In this document: positions 52,129 to 59,437 of the stretch, piece by piece | Layout: the number at the start of each line of letters is the position of its first letter | Position numbering within the stretch: the stretch's first letter is position 1 | From: Bacillus sp. PAMC26568 | GTDB taxonomy: Bacteria > Bacillota > Bacilli > Bacillales > Bacillaceae | Direction: 5' to 3' | NCBI RefSeq assembly: GCF_014235785.1 | Contig: NZ_CP060137.1 | Location: 2,046,001 to 2,110,000, forward strand | Length of the DNA: 64,000 nt | Translations under genes and position numbers: made by a program | Notes under the pieces: model-generated | Told to the model about the DNA's origin: nothing | What the model saw: only the letters and a program-made list of their open reading frames with translations | Databases searched by the model: none

Positions 52129-53442
52129 TTGAGTAGAAGGTTAAATGATTTTTTTAGATTAGAAGAACGGCAAACAACGGTGAAAACCGAATTTCTCGCA
52201 GCCCTGACAACGTTTATGACTGTCAGTTACATCATCTTAGTGAATCCGATTATTTTGTCAGAGGCGGGTATACCTAAAGAGGCAGCACTAGCAGGAACGA
52301 TTTTTGCGATTGTCATCACAACTTTGCTTATGGGGCTTTGGGCTAACTTGCCCATCGTGATTGGACCTGGGATGGGACTAAACGCATTCTTTACCTATAC
52401 TGTCGTGCTTGGACAAGGGTTATCTTGGGAAACAGCACTCGGAGCCGTTTTTATTTCAGGTTTGGTTTTCTTTCTATTATCCATTACAGGTATCAGTTCA
52501 AAGGTTGTCGCTGCCATTCCCAAAACTCTTAAAGCATCTATTACGGCAGGAATTGGTTTGTTCGTTGCATTTATCGGGCTGAAGAATGGGGGGATTATCG
52601 TACCGGATGATTCTACATATATAGCTTTAGGAAATATTGGGGAACAGGGGACCTGGCTCGCATTACTCGGCTTGATTCTGGCAGCTGTACTTGTTTCCAG
52701 AAATGTAAGAGGCGGGCTGATTTTAAGTATTTTTGCTGTAACAGTGATTGCTATGATCATTGGATATTCTCCTGTGCCAGGCTCGATTAAAGATGTTTTC
52801 TCATTTGAAATGCCGTCTGTACAGATGACTTTTCTTAAGTTGGATATTATGGCTGCCATCGGATACGGCATCTTTTCCGTTATTTTTTCATTTACAATTG
52901 TTGAGCTGTTTGATACGCTTGCTACTTTAATCGGTCTGACAAAAAAAGCAAATCTAAACAATGAAAATGATGAAACACCTTATATGAAACGGGCATTAAC
53001 GACTGGAGCTATCGGAACGATGATCAGCGCCATTTTTGGAAGCACAGCAATGAACACGTATATTGAAAATGCAACAGGCATCGCTGAAGGAGGAAGAACA
53101 GGATTGAAAGCGGTATTTGCAGCACTGCTTTTCTTACTTACACTTCTGTTCACACCTTTAATACAGTTTATTCCAAGCGCTGCTACGGCACCTGTCTTAA
53201 TTATCATCGGAGCTTTTATGATGACAGAACTGAAAGCAGTCAACTTTGATGATTTGACCGAACTAATCCCTGCCTTTCTGACCATCATTATGATGCCATT
53301 AACGTTTAGCATCGCTGAAGGGGTCGCATTTGGATTTATTTCCTTCACACTATTAAAACTTTTTTCAGGGCGGAGAAAAGAACTTCATTGGATGATGTAC
53401 ATTACAGCAGCATTCTTCATTAATTTTTATACAATGCTTTAA
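52129..53442 (+). CDS. NCS2 family purine permease (PbuG/PbuO-like)
   Basis: This is a 437-residue AzgA-type nucleobase permease: FMTVSYIILVNPIILSEAGI, GPGMGLNAFFTYTVVLGQGL, TAGIGLFVAFIGLKNGGIIV, and FGSTAMNTYIENATGIAEGG. It imports adenine, guanine or hypoxanthine by proton symport. TTG 52129 was chosen because GGAGG lies 8 nt upstream; a GTG at 52108 adds seven residues without an RBS. No purine riboswitch motif was seen upstream. A terminator follows. Confidence 0.9.
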   Translation: MSRRLNDFFRLEERQTTVKTEFLAALTTFMTVSYIILVNPIILSEAGIPKEAALAGTIFAIVITTLLMGLWANLPIVIGPGMGLNAFFTYTVVLGQGLSWETALGAVFISGLVFFLLSITGISSKVVAAIPKTLKASITAGIGLFVAFIGLKNGGIIVPDDSTYIALGNIGEQGTWLALLGLILAAVLVSRNVRGGLILSIFAVTVIAMIIGYSPVPGSIKDVFSFEMPSVQMTFLKLDIMAAIGYGIFSVIFSFTIVELFDTLATLIGLTKKANLNNENDETPYMKRALTTGAIGTMISAIFGSTAMNTYIENATGIAEGGRTGLKAVFAALLFLLTLLFTPLIQFIPSAATAPVLIIIGAFMMTELKAVNFDDLTELIPAFLTIIMMPLTFSIAEGVAFGFISFTLLKLFSGRRKELHWMMYITAAFFINFYTML

Positions 53443-53467
53443 AAGGTCCATTTAGGACCTTTTTTTC
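53441..53467 (+). terminator. Terminator of the purine permease
   Basis: AAAAGGTCC pairs with GGACCTTTT around ATTTA, followed by T. Confidence 0.85.
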
Positions 53468-53554
53468 TATTCCAGATAAGTTTCGTGTAGCGAAACAATT
53501 TACGTGATGCTATAGTAGATATTGATAAATAACATGGAAATCGGGGAACTCATC

Positions 53555-54754
53555 ATGTGGAAAAATAAAAACGTTTGGATTGTACTCAGCGGAGAGTTCA
53601 TTGCAGGTCTTGGGCTATGGTTTGGCATAATAGGAAACTTGGAATTTATGCAGGAAAATGTACCATCGGATTTCTTGAAATCTCTGATTCTCTTTACTGG
53701 TTTGCTGGCTGGTGTTTTCGTTGGACCGCTGGCTGGAAGAATGATTGACAGCCGTTCTGAAAAGTCGGTTCTTATTTATTCCGGGCTTGGACGAATGCTC
53801 AGTGTTGTCTTTATGTTTATGGCGATTCAGTTTGACTCCCTGATACTTATGGTTTTGTTCATGATCTGTATTCAATTATCAGCAGCCTTTTATTTTCCTG
53901 CGCTGCAGGCTGTTATTCCGATTATTGTAAAGGACAGTGATTTAATTCAGATGAATGGTGTACATATGAATGTTTCCACAATGTCGAGAGTCATAGGAAC
54001 TGCACTTGCCGGAGCTCTTCTGGTCTTCATGAGCCTGACAGCGATTTATGCTATTTCTATGGCCGCTTATGCGATCTTGTTTGGAGCAACCTTTCTGCTT
54101 GATTTCGAAGAAGAAAAGAAAGATAAATCGAAGTCAGGGAAGTCTGGAGGATTTAAAGAGGTTATTCCTGTTTTAAAAGATACGCCGGTTGCGATCATAG
54201 CCCTTGTGTTAACAATCATCCCGGTTCTGTTCATTGGCGGATTTAATTTGATGGTAATCAATATTAGTGAACTGCAGGATAGTACATCTATTAAAGGACT
54301 TCTTTATACGGTTGAAGGAATTTCATTTATGATTGGAGCCTTTTTTGTAAAAAAAATCACACATCGTTTTTCACATGTAAACATGCTGTTTGTTTTTGCA
54401 TTGTTAATATCTATTGCACATCTCAGCTTATTTTTCAGTGACATCATGTGGATGTCGCTTGTATCATTTGGACTCTTTGGTCTGGGAGTAGGCTGCTTTT
54501 TCCCAATTGTCTCAACTATTTTCCAAACAAAAATTCCAAAAGAATACCATGGGAGGTTCTTCTCGTTCAGAAACATGCTTGATCGTGTCATGTTCCAGGT
54601 TGTCTTGCTTGGTACCGGACTTTTTCTTGACACAATCGGGCTGCAATTCATGGTGCTTATCTTCGGAACACTGTCTCTCGCATTAGTGATTTTATACGGG
54701 CTGAAGTATTTTCAGAAGACAGAGCTTAATGCAGCTTTAAGTGAAAGCAAATAA
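53555..54754 (+). CDS. MFS transporter
   Basis: This 399-residue twelve-helix major facilitator is of the MFS_3/MacB-efflux-like type: WIVLSGEFIAGLGLWFGIIG, GPLAGRMIDSRSEKSVLIYS (motif A) and SRVIGTALAGALLVFMS. ATG 53555 has GGGGAA just upstream. Substrate unknown; relatives are macrolide or drug exporters. Two terminators follow in series. Confidence 0.83.
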   Translation: MWKNKNVWIVLSGEFIAGLGLWFGIIGNLEFMQENVPSDFLKSLILFTGLLAGVFVGPLAGRMIDSRSEKSVLIYSGLGRMLSVVFMFMAIQFDSLILMVLFMICIQLSAAFYFPALQAVIPIIVKDSDLIQMNGVHMNVSTMSRVIGTALAGALLVFMSLTAIYAISMAAYAILFGATFLLDFEEEKKDKSKSGKSGGFKEVIPVLKDTPVAIIALVLTIIPVLFIGGFNLMVINISELQDSTSIKGLLYTVEGISFMIGAFFVKKITHRFSHVNMLFVFALLISIAHLSLFFSDIMWMSLVSFGLFGLGVGCFFPIVSTIFQTKIPKEYHGRFFSFRNMLDRVMFQVVLLGTGLFLDTIGLQFMVLIFGTLSLALVILYGLKYFQKTELNAALSESK

Positions 54755-54780
54755 AAGAGAGGTGAGACCTCTCTTTTTTT
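54753..54780 (+). terminator. First terminator after the MFS gene
   Basis: AAAGAGAGGT pairs with ACCTCTCTTT around GAG, followed by T. Confidence 0.85.
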
Positions 54781-54781
54781 A

Positions 54782-54810
54782 AAAACCGGCCAATGGCCGG
54801 TTTTCTTTTT
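54782..54810. terminator. Second terminator, probably bidirectional
   Basis: AAAACCGGCC pairs with GGCCGGTTTT around AAT, followed by CTTTTT. It may also end the convergent zinc-ribbon gene. Confidence 0.8.
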
Positions 54811-54885
54811 CAGTATCTATTAGCTCATGCACAAACTCCTCGGACAGACCTGATCTGTACGCTGGCCAAGACGCTTGCGCTTTAC

Positions 54886-55044
54886 TTATTTTTCACGGCA
54901 TTTCTTGCAGACTGACAGCTTATGTCCATCTGCTTGAAGGTTTGGGTAAAGCAGTTTAATCCGCTTAGTTCCGCATATCGGACATGTGCCGCGGCCCCTT
55001 GATGCCATTCTTAATAACGTTTTTCCCCGATTTCTTTTTGCCAT
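54886..55044 (-). CDS. Small zinc-ribbon protein, 52 residues
   Basis: The basic N-terminus MAKRNRGKTLLRMASRGRGT is followed by CPIC, a spacer TKRIKLLYPNLQADGHKLSV, and CKKC, which gives a four-cysteine zinc ribbon. The basic tail plus ribbon resembles small ribosome- or RNA-associated proteins. The RBS (GGGTGTTGAAG) is moderate. Family not assigned. Confidence 0.68.
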   Translation of the reverse strand: MAKRNRGKTLLRMASRGRGTCPICGTKRIKLLYPNLQADGHKLSVCKKCREK

Positions 55045-55276
55045 CTTCAACACCCTGTTTCTTTTTTATCAATATATGAGACTAGGATAAAAATGATCTC
55101 GTACAAATAAGCTATAAATGACTAATTCTGTCATAAAATGTAAAAATATCGGGATAAAATTGCAGGAAATCATCGGTTTTTATAAGAATATAGTGCTATT
55201 TTTAGAAATTTGTAGTATTTAATGCCCTAATCTATTAAAATTATCTTGTATGAAAAAAGGAGGTACTTAGCGAACA

Positions 55277-56290
55277 ATGAAACAGAAAATTATAGGGTTA
55301 ACTGCTACAGCAGTGATTGGTTCCGGCTTGCTTGGTTCCGCAGCATCTGCAGACAGTGTTACCGTTCAAAAAGGCGATTCGTTATGGAAATTGTCACGCG
55401 AGTATAAAACAACAGTAGATGCTATCAAACTAACAAACAAACTGTCTAAGGATACGATTTTTGCTGGACAAATCCTGCAAATTCCTGGAACTTCTGAAAA
55501 GCCTTCTTCAAGTGCTCAGAAACCTGCTGCACCGGCTCAACTATCTACATATACAGTAAAATCTGGTGATTCCCTTTGGGTGATTGCAAGAGACCATAAA
55601 GTATCTGTCAGTGAGTTAAAAAGCCTAAATGGTCTAAAGTCAGACTTAATCCGTCCCGGACAATCGTTAAAGGTAAACAAGGCAACCGCACAGCCACAGC
55701 CCTCTCAGCCTAAACCGGCTGCACCAAAACCTGAACCTGCAACTTCTGCTTATAAAGTTCAGCTTGGTGATTCACTATGGAAGGTTGCGAATAAATTTGA
55801 TCTGACAGTAGCTGAATTAAAAACAATGAACAACCTAAAGTCTGATGTCATTCATGCAGGCCAGACGCTGCAAGTCAAAGGCTCAAGCGCAGCACCCCCA
55901 AGTAAGGTGGAAGAAACAAAGCCATCTGCAAACAGTAAAATTGACACGATGATTGCTGAAGCTAAAAAACATATTGGAGTGCCTTATCGCTGGGCAGGAA
56001 ACACTCCATCTGGATTTGACTGCAGCGGATTCATGTACTATGTACTGAATAAAGTGACATCTGTTTCACGTCTAAGCACAGCTGGATATTGGGATAAGAT
56101 GACTGCAGTTAGCTCTCCTCAAAAAGGTGACTTCGTTTATTTCACTACATACAAGGCAGGCCCATCACATATGGGAATTTATCTTGGCAATGGAGAATTT
56201 ATTCACGCTAGTTCATCAGGAGTTACAATCTCTAAAATGGACAATTCTTATTGGAAAGCAAGATACCTTGGAGCAAAAAGATACTTATAA
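55277..56290 (+). CDS. cwlS: LysM-NlpC/P60 D,L-endopeptidase CwlS
   Basis: This 337-residue secreted autolysin has a signal peptide (about 1-26) and three LysM domains (about 28-71, 94-137, 159-202: [20 protein letters not shown] and two similar units) joined by Pro/Ala-rich linkers. A C-terminal NlpC/P60 domain (about 220-337) follows, with Cys249 in FDCSGF and His in [16 protein letters not shown]. It cleaves the D-Glu-mDap bond, mainly at septa. Three LysM and the place next to sodC match CwlS (YojL). GGAGG precedes the ATG. Confidence 0.9.
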   Translation: MKQKIIGLTATAVIGSGLLGSAASADSVTVQKGDSLWKLSREYKTTVDAIKLTNKLSKDTIFAGQILQIPGTSEKPSSSAQKPAAPAQLSTYTVKSGDSLWVIARDHKVSVSELKSLNGLKSDLIRPGQSLKVNKATAQPQPSQPKPAAPKPEPATSAYKVQLGDSLWKVANKFDLTVAELKTMNNLKSDVIHAGQTLQVKGSSAAPPSKVEETKPSANSKIDTMIAEAKKHIGVPYRWAGNTPSGFDCSGFMYYVLNKVTSVSRLSTAGYWDKMTAVSSPQKGDFVYFTTYKAGPSHMGIYLGNGEFIHASSSGVTISKMDNSYWKARYLGAKRYL

Positions 56291-56318
56291 AAAGAAGCCA
56301 TTGAGGCTTCTTTTTTTA
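56289..56318 (+). terminator. Terminator of cwlS
   Basis: AAAGAAGCC pairs with GGCTTCTTT around ATTGA, followed by T. Confidence 0.86.
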
Positions 56319-56376
56319 TAGAGGAAGTTTATTAGATCATATACTGTGCCTGATCTTGGGAAGTTCTCCGGCATTG

Positions 56377-56416
56377 AATGACAAATGACAAAATAATATA
56401 TTTGTCATTTGTCATT
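56377..56416. promoter_or_regulatory. 16-bp perfect palindromic operator before tetR
   Basis: AATGACAAATGACAAA (56377-56392) and TTTGTCATTTGTCATT (56401-56416) are perfect inverted repeats around the eight-base spacer ATAATATA. Each arm contains two TGACAAA-type half-sites. It lies just upstream of TATGATAAA (-10-like, 56427). It is the likely autoregulatory site of the TetR protein. Confidence 0.75.
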
Positions 56417-56480
56417 TGTTATTTGTTATGATAAATTCTTAGTAGGAGGTGTGAGAACAATACTATTTTGTTCAGCTATT

Positions 56481-57119
56481 ATGGAGAAAAAAAATAACTT
56501 TCTAAGTAAAAAAGAAATATTGGATGCTGCTGAAACTGCATTCAGGCGGTTTGGTCCTAAGAAAACATCAGTAACTGATATAGCGAAAGCCCTTAATGTG
56601 AGTCATGGTACGATCTATAGACACTATCCCAGTAAAATGGTATTAAGAGAAGCTGTAACAGAAAGATGGCTAGAGGAAAAAATTGTTGCTCCACTTAATC
56701 GTTTACTTATCCATTTTGATGCTTTATCTGCTGATGTCTTATTAAAATCATACCTGCTTAAACTGATTTCACTTAAACAAATTCACGCAGAAAGTGATCC
56801 GGAAATGTTTGAAATGTATGCGGAAGTCACTGCTGAAACTGCAGAACTTATTAATAAACATGTTAAAAGCATGATTCAGCAAATGAATTTAATAATTGAA
56901 AAGGGAATAAAGACAAAGATTTTTACAAACATTGAGGATTTAAATGATTTCTCTCAAGCTGTTTTTCATGCAACTTCAAGATTTCATCATCCGTCTCATG
57001 CCTATGAATGGAAGTATGAAGCTATTGGAGATGAATTTGAAAATGTGTGGATGCTCATAACCAAGGGATTCTTAGTCAATAAAACGAAAGATAATAAAGG
57101 GGATATAGAGGATGGTTAA
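56481..57119 (+). CDS. TetR/AcrR family transcriptional regulator
   Basis: This 212-residue regulator has an N-terminal helix-turn-helix (KKEILDAAETAFRRFGPKKT then VTDIAKALNVSHGTIYRHYP, about 10-55) and a ligand domain. ATG 56481 was chosen because conservation starts there; AGGAGG at 56444 is poorly spaced for it, and a GTG at 56451 nearly abuts that RBS, so the start is unsure. It overlaps the SDR gene by 8 nt. Its operator lies at 56377. Confidence 0.83.
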   Translation: MEKKNNFLSKKEILDAAETAFRRFGPKKTSVTDIAKALNVSHGTIYRHYPSKMVLREAVTERWLEEKIVAPLNRLLIHFDALSADVLLKSYLLKLISLKQIHAESDPEMFEMYAEVTAETAELINKHVKSMIQQMNLIIEKGIKTKIFTNIEDLNDFSQAVFHATSRFHHPSHAYEWKYEAIGDEFENVWMLITKGFLVNKTKDNKGDIEDG

Positions 57120-57855
57120 CAATTTAAACGGTAAAGTAGCAATCATTACAGGATCCTCAAGAGGGATTGGAAAAGTGATATCTAAACAATTAGCAGGATT
57201 GGGAGCAAAAGTTGTAATTAACTACTCAAGCAGTTCAGATAAAGCGGAAGATGTGATTAAAGAGATTAAGGAAAATGGAGGAGAAGCAATTTCCTTAAGA
57301 GCTGATATGAGTAAGATTGGTGATATTCAATCCTTATTTAAAGAAACTCTTAACGCTTTCGGAAAAATCGATATTCTTATAAATAATGCAGGGATTATGA
57401 TAAATAAACCTCTGCAGGATGCAACAGAAGAGGACTTTGACAAGCAATTTGCAATCAATGCAAAAGGTACCTTTTTTGCTTGTCAACAAGCGATGAAATA
57501 TATGGAAGACGAAGGCCGTATTGTCAATATTTCTACATCTGTAAATGGTATGATGTTCCCTGCCTACAGTATCTACTCAGGAACGAAAGGGGCAGTGGAA
57601 CAATTCACGAGACAATTGGCAAAAGAATTCGGCATTAAAAAGATTACTATTAATGCTGTTGCCCCTGGACCTGTTAACACTGAACTATTCAATATAGGAA
57701 AAACAGTGGAGCAAATTGAGGGAATGAAGAAAATGAACGCTTTTAATCGTTTAGGTGAACCAGAAGATATCTCTAATGTGATAGAATTTCTTGTCAGTAA
57801 ACAATCTCAATGGGTTACTGGCCAAACGATCCGAGTAAATGGCGGATTTATTTAA
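57112..57855 (+). CDS. FabG-like short-chain dehydrogenase/reductase
   Basis: This 247-residue SDR carries TGSSRGIGKVISKQL (cofactor loop), ILINNAGIMINKPLQ, catalytic Ser in IVNISTSVNGM and YSGTKGAVEQF (Tyr-x3-Lys), and AVAPGPVNTELF. It starts within the tetR gene, so it is co-translated and likely induced by the TetR ligand. It resembles 3-oxoacyl reductases or tetrahydroxynaphthalene reductase-like enzymes. The natural substrate is unknown. Confidence 0.88.
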   Translation: MVNNLNGKVAIITGSSRGIGKVISKQLAGLGAKVVINYSSSSDKAEDVIKEIKENGGEAISLRADMSKIGDIQSLFKETLNAFGKIDILINNAGIMINKPLQDATEEDFDKQFAINAKGTFFACQQAMKYMEDEGRIVNISTSVNGMMFPAYSIYSGTKGAVEQFTRQLAKEFGIKKITINAVAPGPVNTELFNIGKTVEQIEGMKKMNAFNRLGEPEDISNVIEFLVSKQSQWVTGQTIRVNGGFI

Positions 57856-57917
57856 AGTAATATTTACAGAGAAATGGTTCGACTTCTTTTGCTGGCATGA
57901 AAAGATAATAATTATAC

Positions 57918-57945
57918 TTGCAATTTAGTGTGAAAGGAATATAAT
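57918..57945 (+). promoter_or_regulatory. SigA-type promoter of the T-box leader
   Basis: TTGCAA and TATAAT are separated by 16 bp, about 20 nt before the first stem I bases of the T-box leader. Confidence 0.6.
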
Positions 57946-57954
57946 TACTCTTAA

Positions 57955-58190
57955 TATAAAAATCCAATGATGAAGTGAGTAATCATACATGTTTCAGTTT
58001 CTTAGCGATTTAGGGACGGTGAAAGCCTAAAATGGACTATAAGGAGCATGCCTGAAACTTTAGGGTAGGGCATGCCGGGCTGCTGCCCGATAACACGCTG
58101 CGAGCGGTACAGGTTTGAACAATCAGAGTGGTACCGCGGGAAAACACCCGTCTCTTTTAATAATTAAAGAGACGGGTGTTTTTATTTTAG
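57955..58190 (+). ncRNA. T-box riboswitch, orphaned argS leader
   Basis: All hallmarks are present: a stem I apical region TTAGCGATTTAGGGACGGTG AAAGCCTAAA, like that of glyQS leaders; the T-box AGAGTGGTACCGCGGG at 58125-58140; and a strong terminator, AACACCCGTCTCTTT/AAAGAGACGGGTGTT plus T-run (58143-58188). The T-box bulge UGGU predicts a tRNA with discriminator A. I could not place the specifier codon with confidence. The remnant that follows is argS, so arginine is the likely specificity. Confidence 0.92.
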
Positions 58191-58260
58191 GTTCTTTTCA
58201 AAAACATTTTTACAATCATATTTAGCGCGTAAAATCGTTATAGAGGAAAGATTTCAATAA

Positions 58261-58487
58261 ATATGTTTCCAAGACACCATTCATTTTTCATTTGAAAAGT
58301 ACGACCCTTCCATCCTCGCAAAATATTTACTGCAAGTTTGCAGAGCGTTTAATTCTTATTATGCAAAAGTGAAAATTCTAAATGAGATGTATATCTCATT
58401 TAGAGGCTATATCTTGAACAATGTACAGCGAATGTATTAAAGGAGGGACTTGGCATCCTGGGGATTCAAGCTCCTAAAAAATGTAAG
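58261..58487 (+). pseudogene. argS: C-terminal remnant of arginyl-tRNA synthetase
   Basis: One frame reads SFEKYDPSILAKYLLQVCRA followed by FNSYYAKVKILNE, the class ArgS anticodon-binding domain. After a frameshift (about 58400-58425) another frame reads NVLKEGLGILGIQAPKK, the typical ArgS C-terminus, with one missing A before the expected ATG-TAA end. About 480 N-terminal codons, including HIGH and KMSK regions, are absent. Only about 75 codons survive directly after the T-box. Confidence 0.82.
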
Positions 58488-58573
58488 TTTCTAAAGAATA
58501 GTCCTCCCATCGTTATAAAAATTTTTTTTAATGGCTATCATGCTAAAGAACTTAGGATGGAGGGACGAATCAA

Positions 58574-59134
58574 ATGAAAGTAAAATTGCTGTACACGGCA
58601 ATTATTGGAGTTTCCTTAAGTTTGAGCGCATGCCAGGCTTCAACAGGAGAGCAAGAATCGCTGCCTGTGAATGAAAAGGCTGTTGCACCAATAAATGTTG
58701 AAATGGTGAACAGTGAAGGTGCTAAGATTGGAACAGCAACTCTGACTGAAGCGTCTGTGGGGGTAAATATCCGATTAAAAGCAGAAGGACTGGAACCAGG
58801 TAAAAAAGCGATCCATATCCATGAAACAGGGAAATGCGAAAAGCCATCCTTTGAGTCTGCAGGAGCCCATTTCAATCCTTCTAAAAAGCAGCATGGGTTT
58901 GATAATCCTAAAGGATTTCATGCAGGAGATCTGCCGAACATTGAAATCGATGAAAATGGCAAAGTGGATATTGAGCTTCATTCAGCAGAGGTAACCCTTC
59001 AGCAAGGGAAAAAAAATTCTTTGCTGGATGAGGACGGAAGTGCCATTATTATTCACGAAAAAGAAGATGATTACAAAACGGATCCTGCAGGCAATGCAGG
59101 GGGCCGTATTGCCTGCGGAGCTATTGTAAGCTAA
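58574..59134 (+). CDS. sodC: Cu/Zn superoxide dismutase-like lipoprotein SodC
   Basis: This is a 186-residue protein with a lipoprotein signal (SLSLSAC, Cys20) and a Cu/Zn SOD domain (about 40-185). All metal ligands can be found: Cu His81, His83, His99 (bridging) and His161; Zn His99, His107, His116, Asp119; cysteines in TGKC and RIACGAI. The B. subtilis YojM paralogue is known to lack two Cu ligands; this one keeps them. It should dismutate superoxide outside the membrane. AGGATGGAGGG lies upstream. It lies next to cwlS as in B. subtilis. Confidence 0.9.
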   Translation: MKVKLLYTAIIGVSLSLSACQASTGEQESLPVNEKAVAPINVEMVNSEGAKIGTATLTEASVGVNIRLKAEGLEPGKKAIHIHETGKCEKPSFESAGAHFNPSKKQHGFDNPKGFHAGDLPNIEIDENGKVDIELHSAEVTLQQGKKNSLLDEDGSAIIIHEKEDDYKTDPAGNAGGRIACGAIVS

Positions 59135-59171
59135 GAATAGCAAAAAATCGCGATGAAATTGTTTCAAGCTT

Positions 59172-59332
59172 GAATCCCACAAAACCGTTTCTAATTTGAA
59201 AAGGGCTTCAATGAAGCTCAATGAATCCCACAAAAGGCTTGTAAGCAGAAAAAAGGGCTTCAATGAAGCTGATTGAGTCCCACAAAAAGCACCTAAGCAG
59301 AAAAAAGGGCCACATTCATAATCATTAAGTAC
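59172..59332. repeat. Three tandem ~52-bp repeat units
   Basis: Units begin GAATCCCACAAAA (59172), GAATCCCACAAAA (59223) and GAGTCCCACAAAA (59275). Each ends in AAAAAGGGCTTCAATGAAGCT (the third diverges after GGGC). The GCTTCAATGAAGC core is itself palindromic. No coding frame is supported. Confidence 0.7.
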
Positions 59333-59400
59333 CCTAAATTTGCGAATCACAGCCTTTTTAGATTTCCGCTTCCCTTGTATGAGAGTAAACATTAAACCAT

Positions 59401-59437
59401 AAAAAAGCTGATGAGAGATCTCATCAGCTTTTTTTAT
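59401..59437. terminator. Bidirectional terminator between sodC and ltaS
   Basis: AAAAAAGCTGATGAGA pairs with TCTCATCAGCTTTTTT. Confidence 0.87.
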
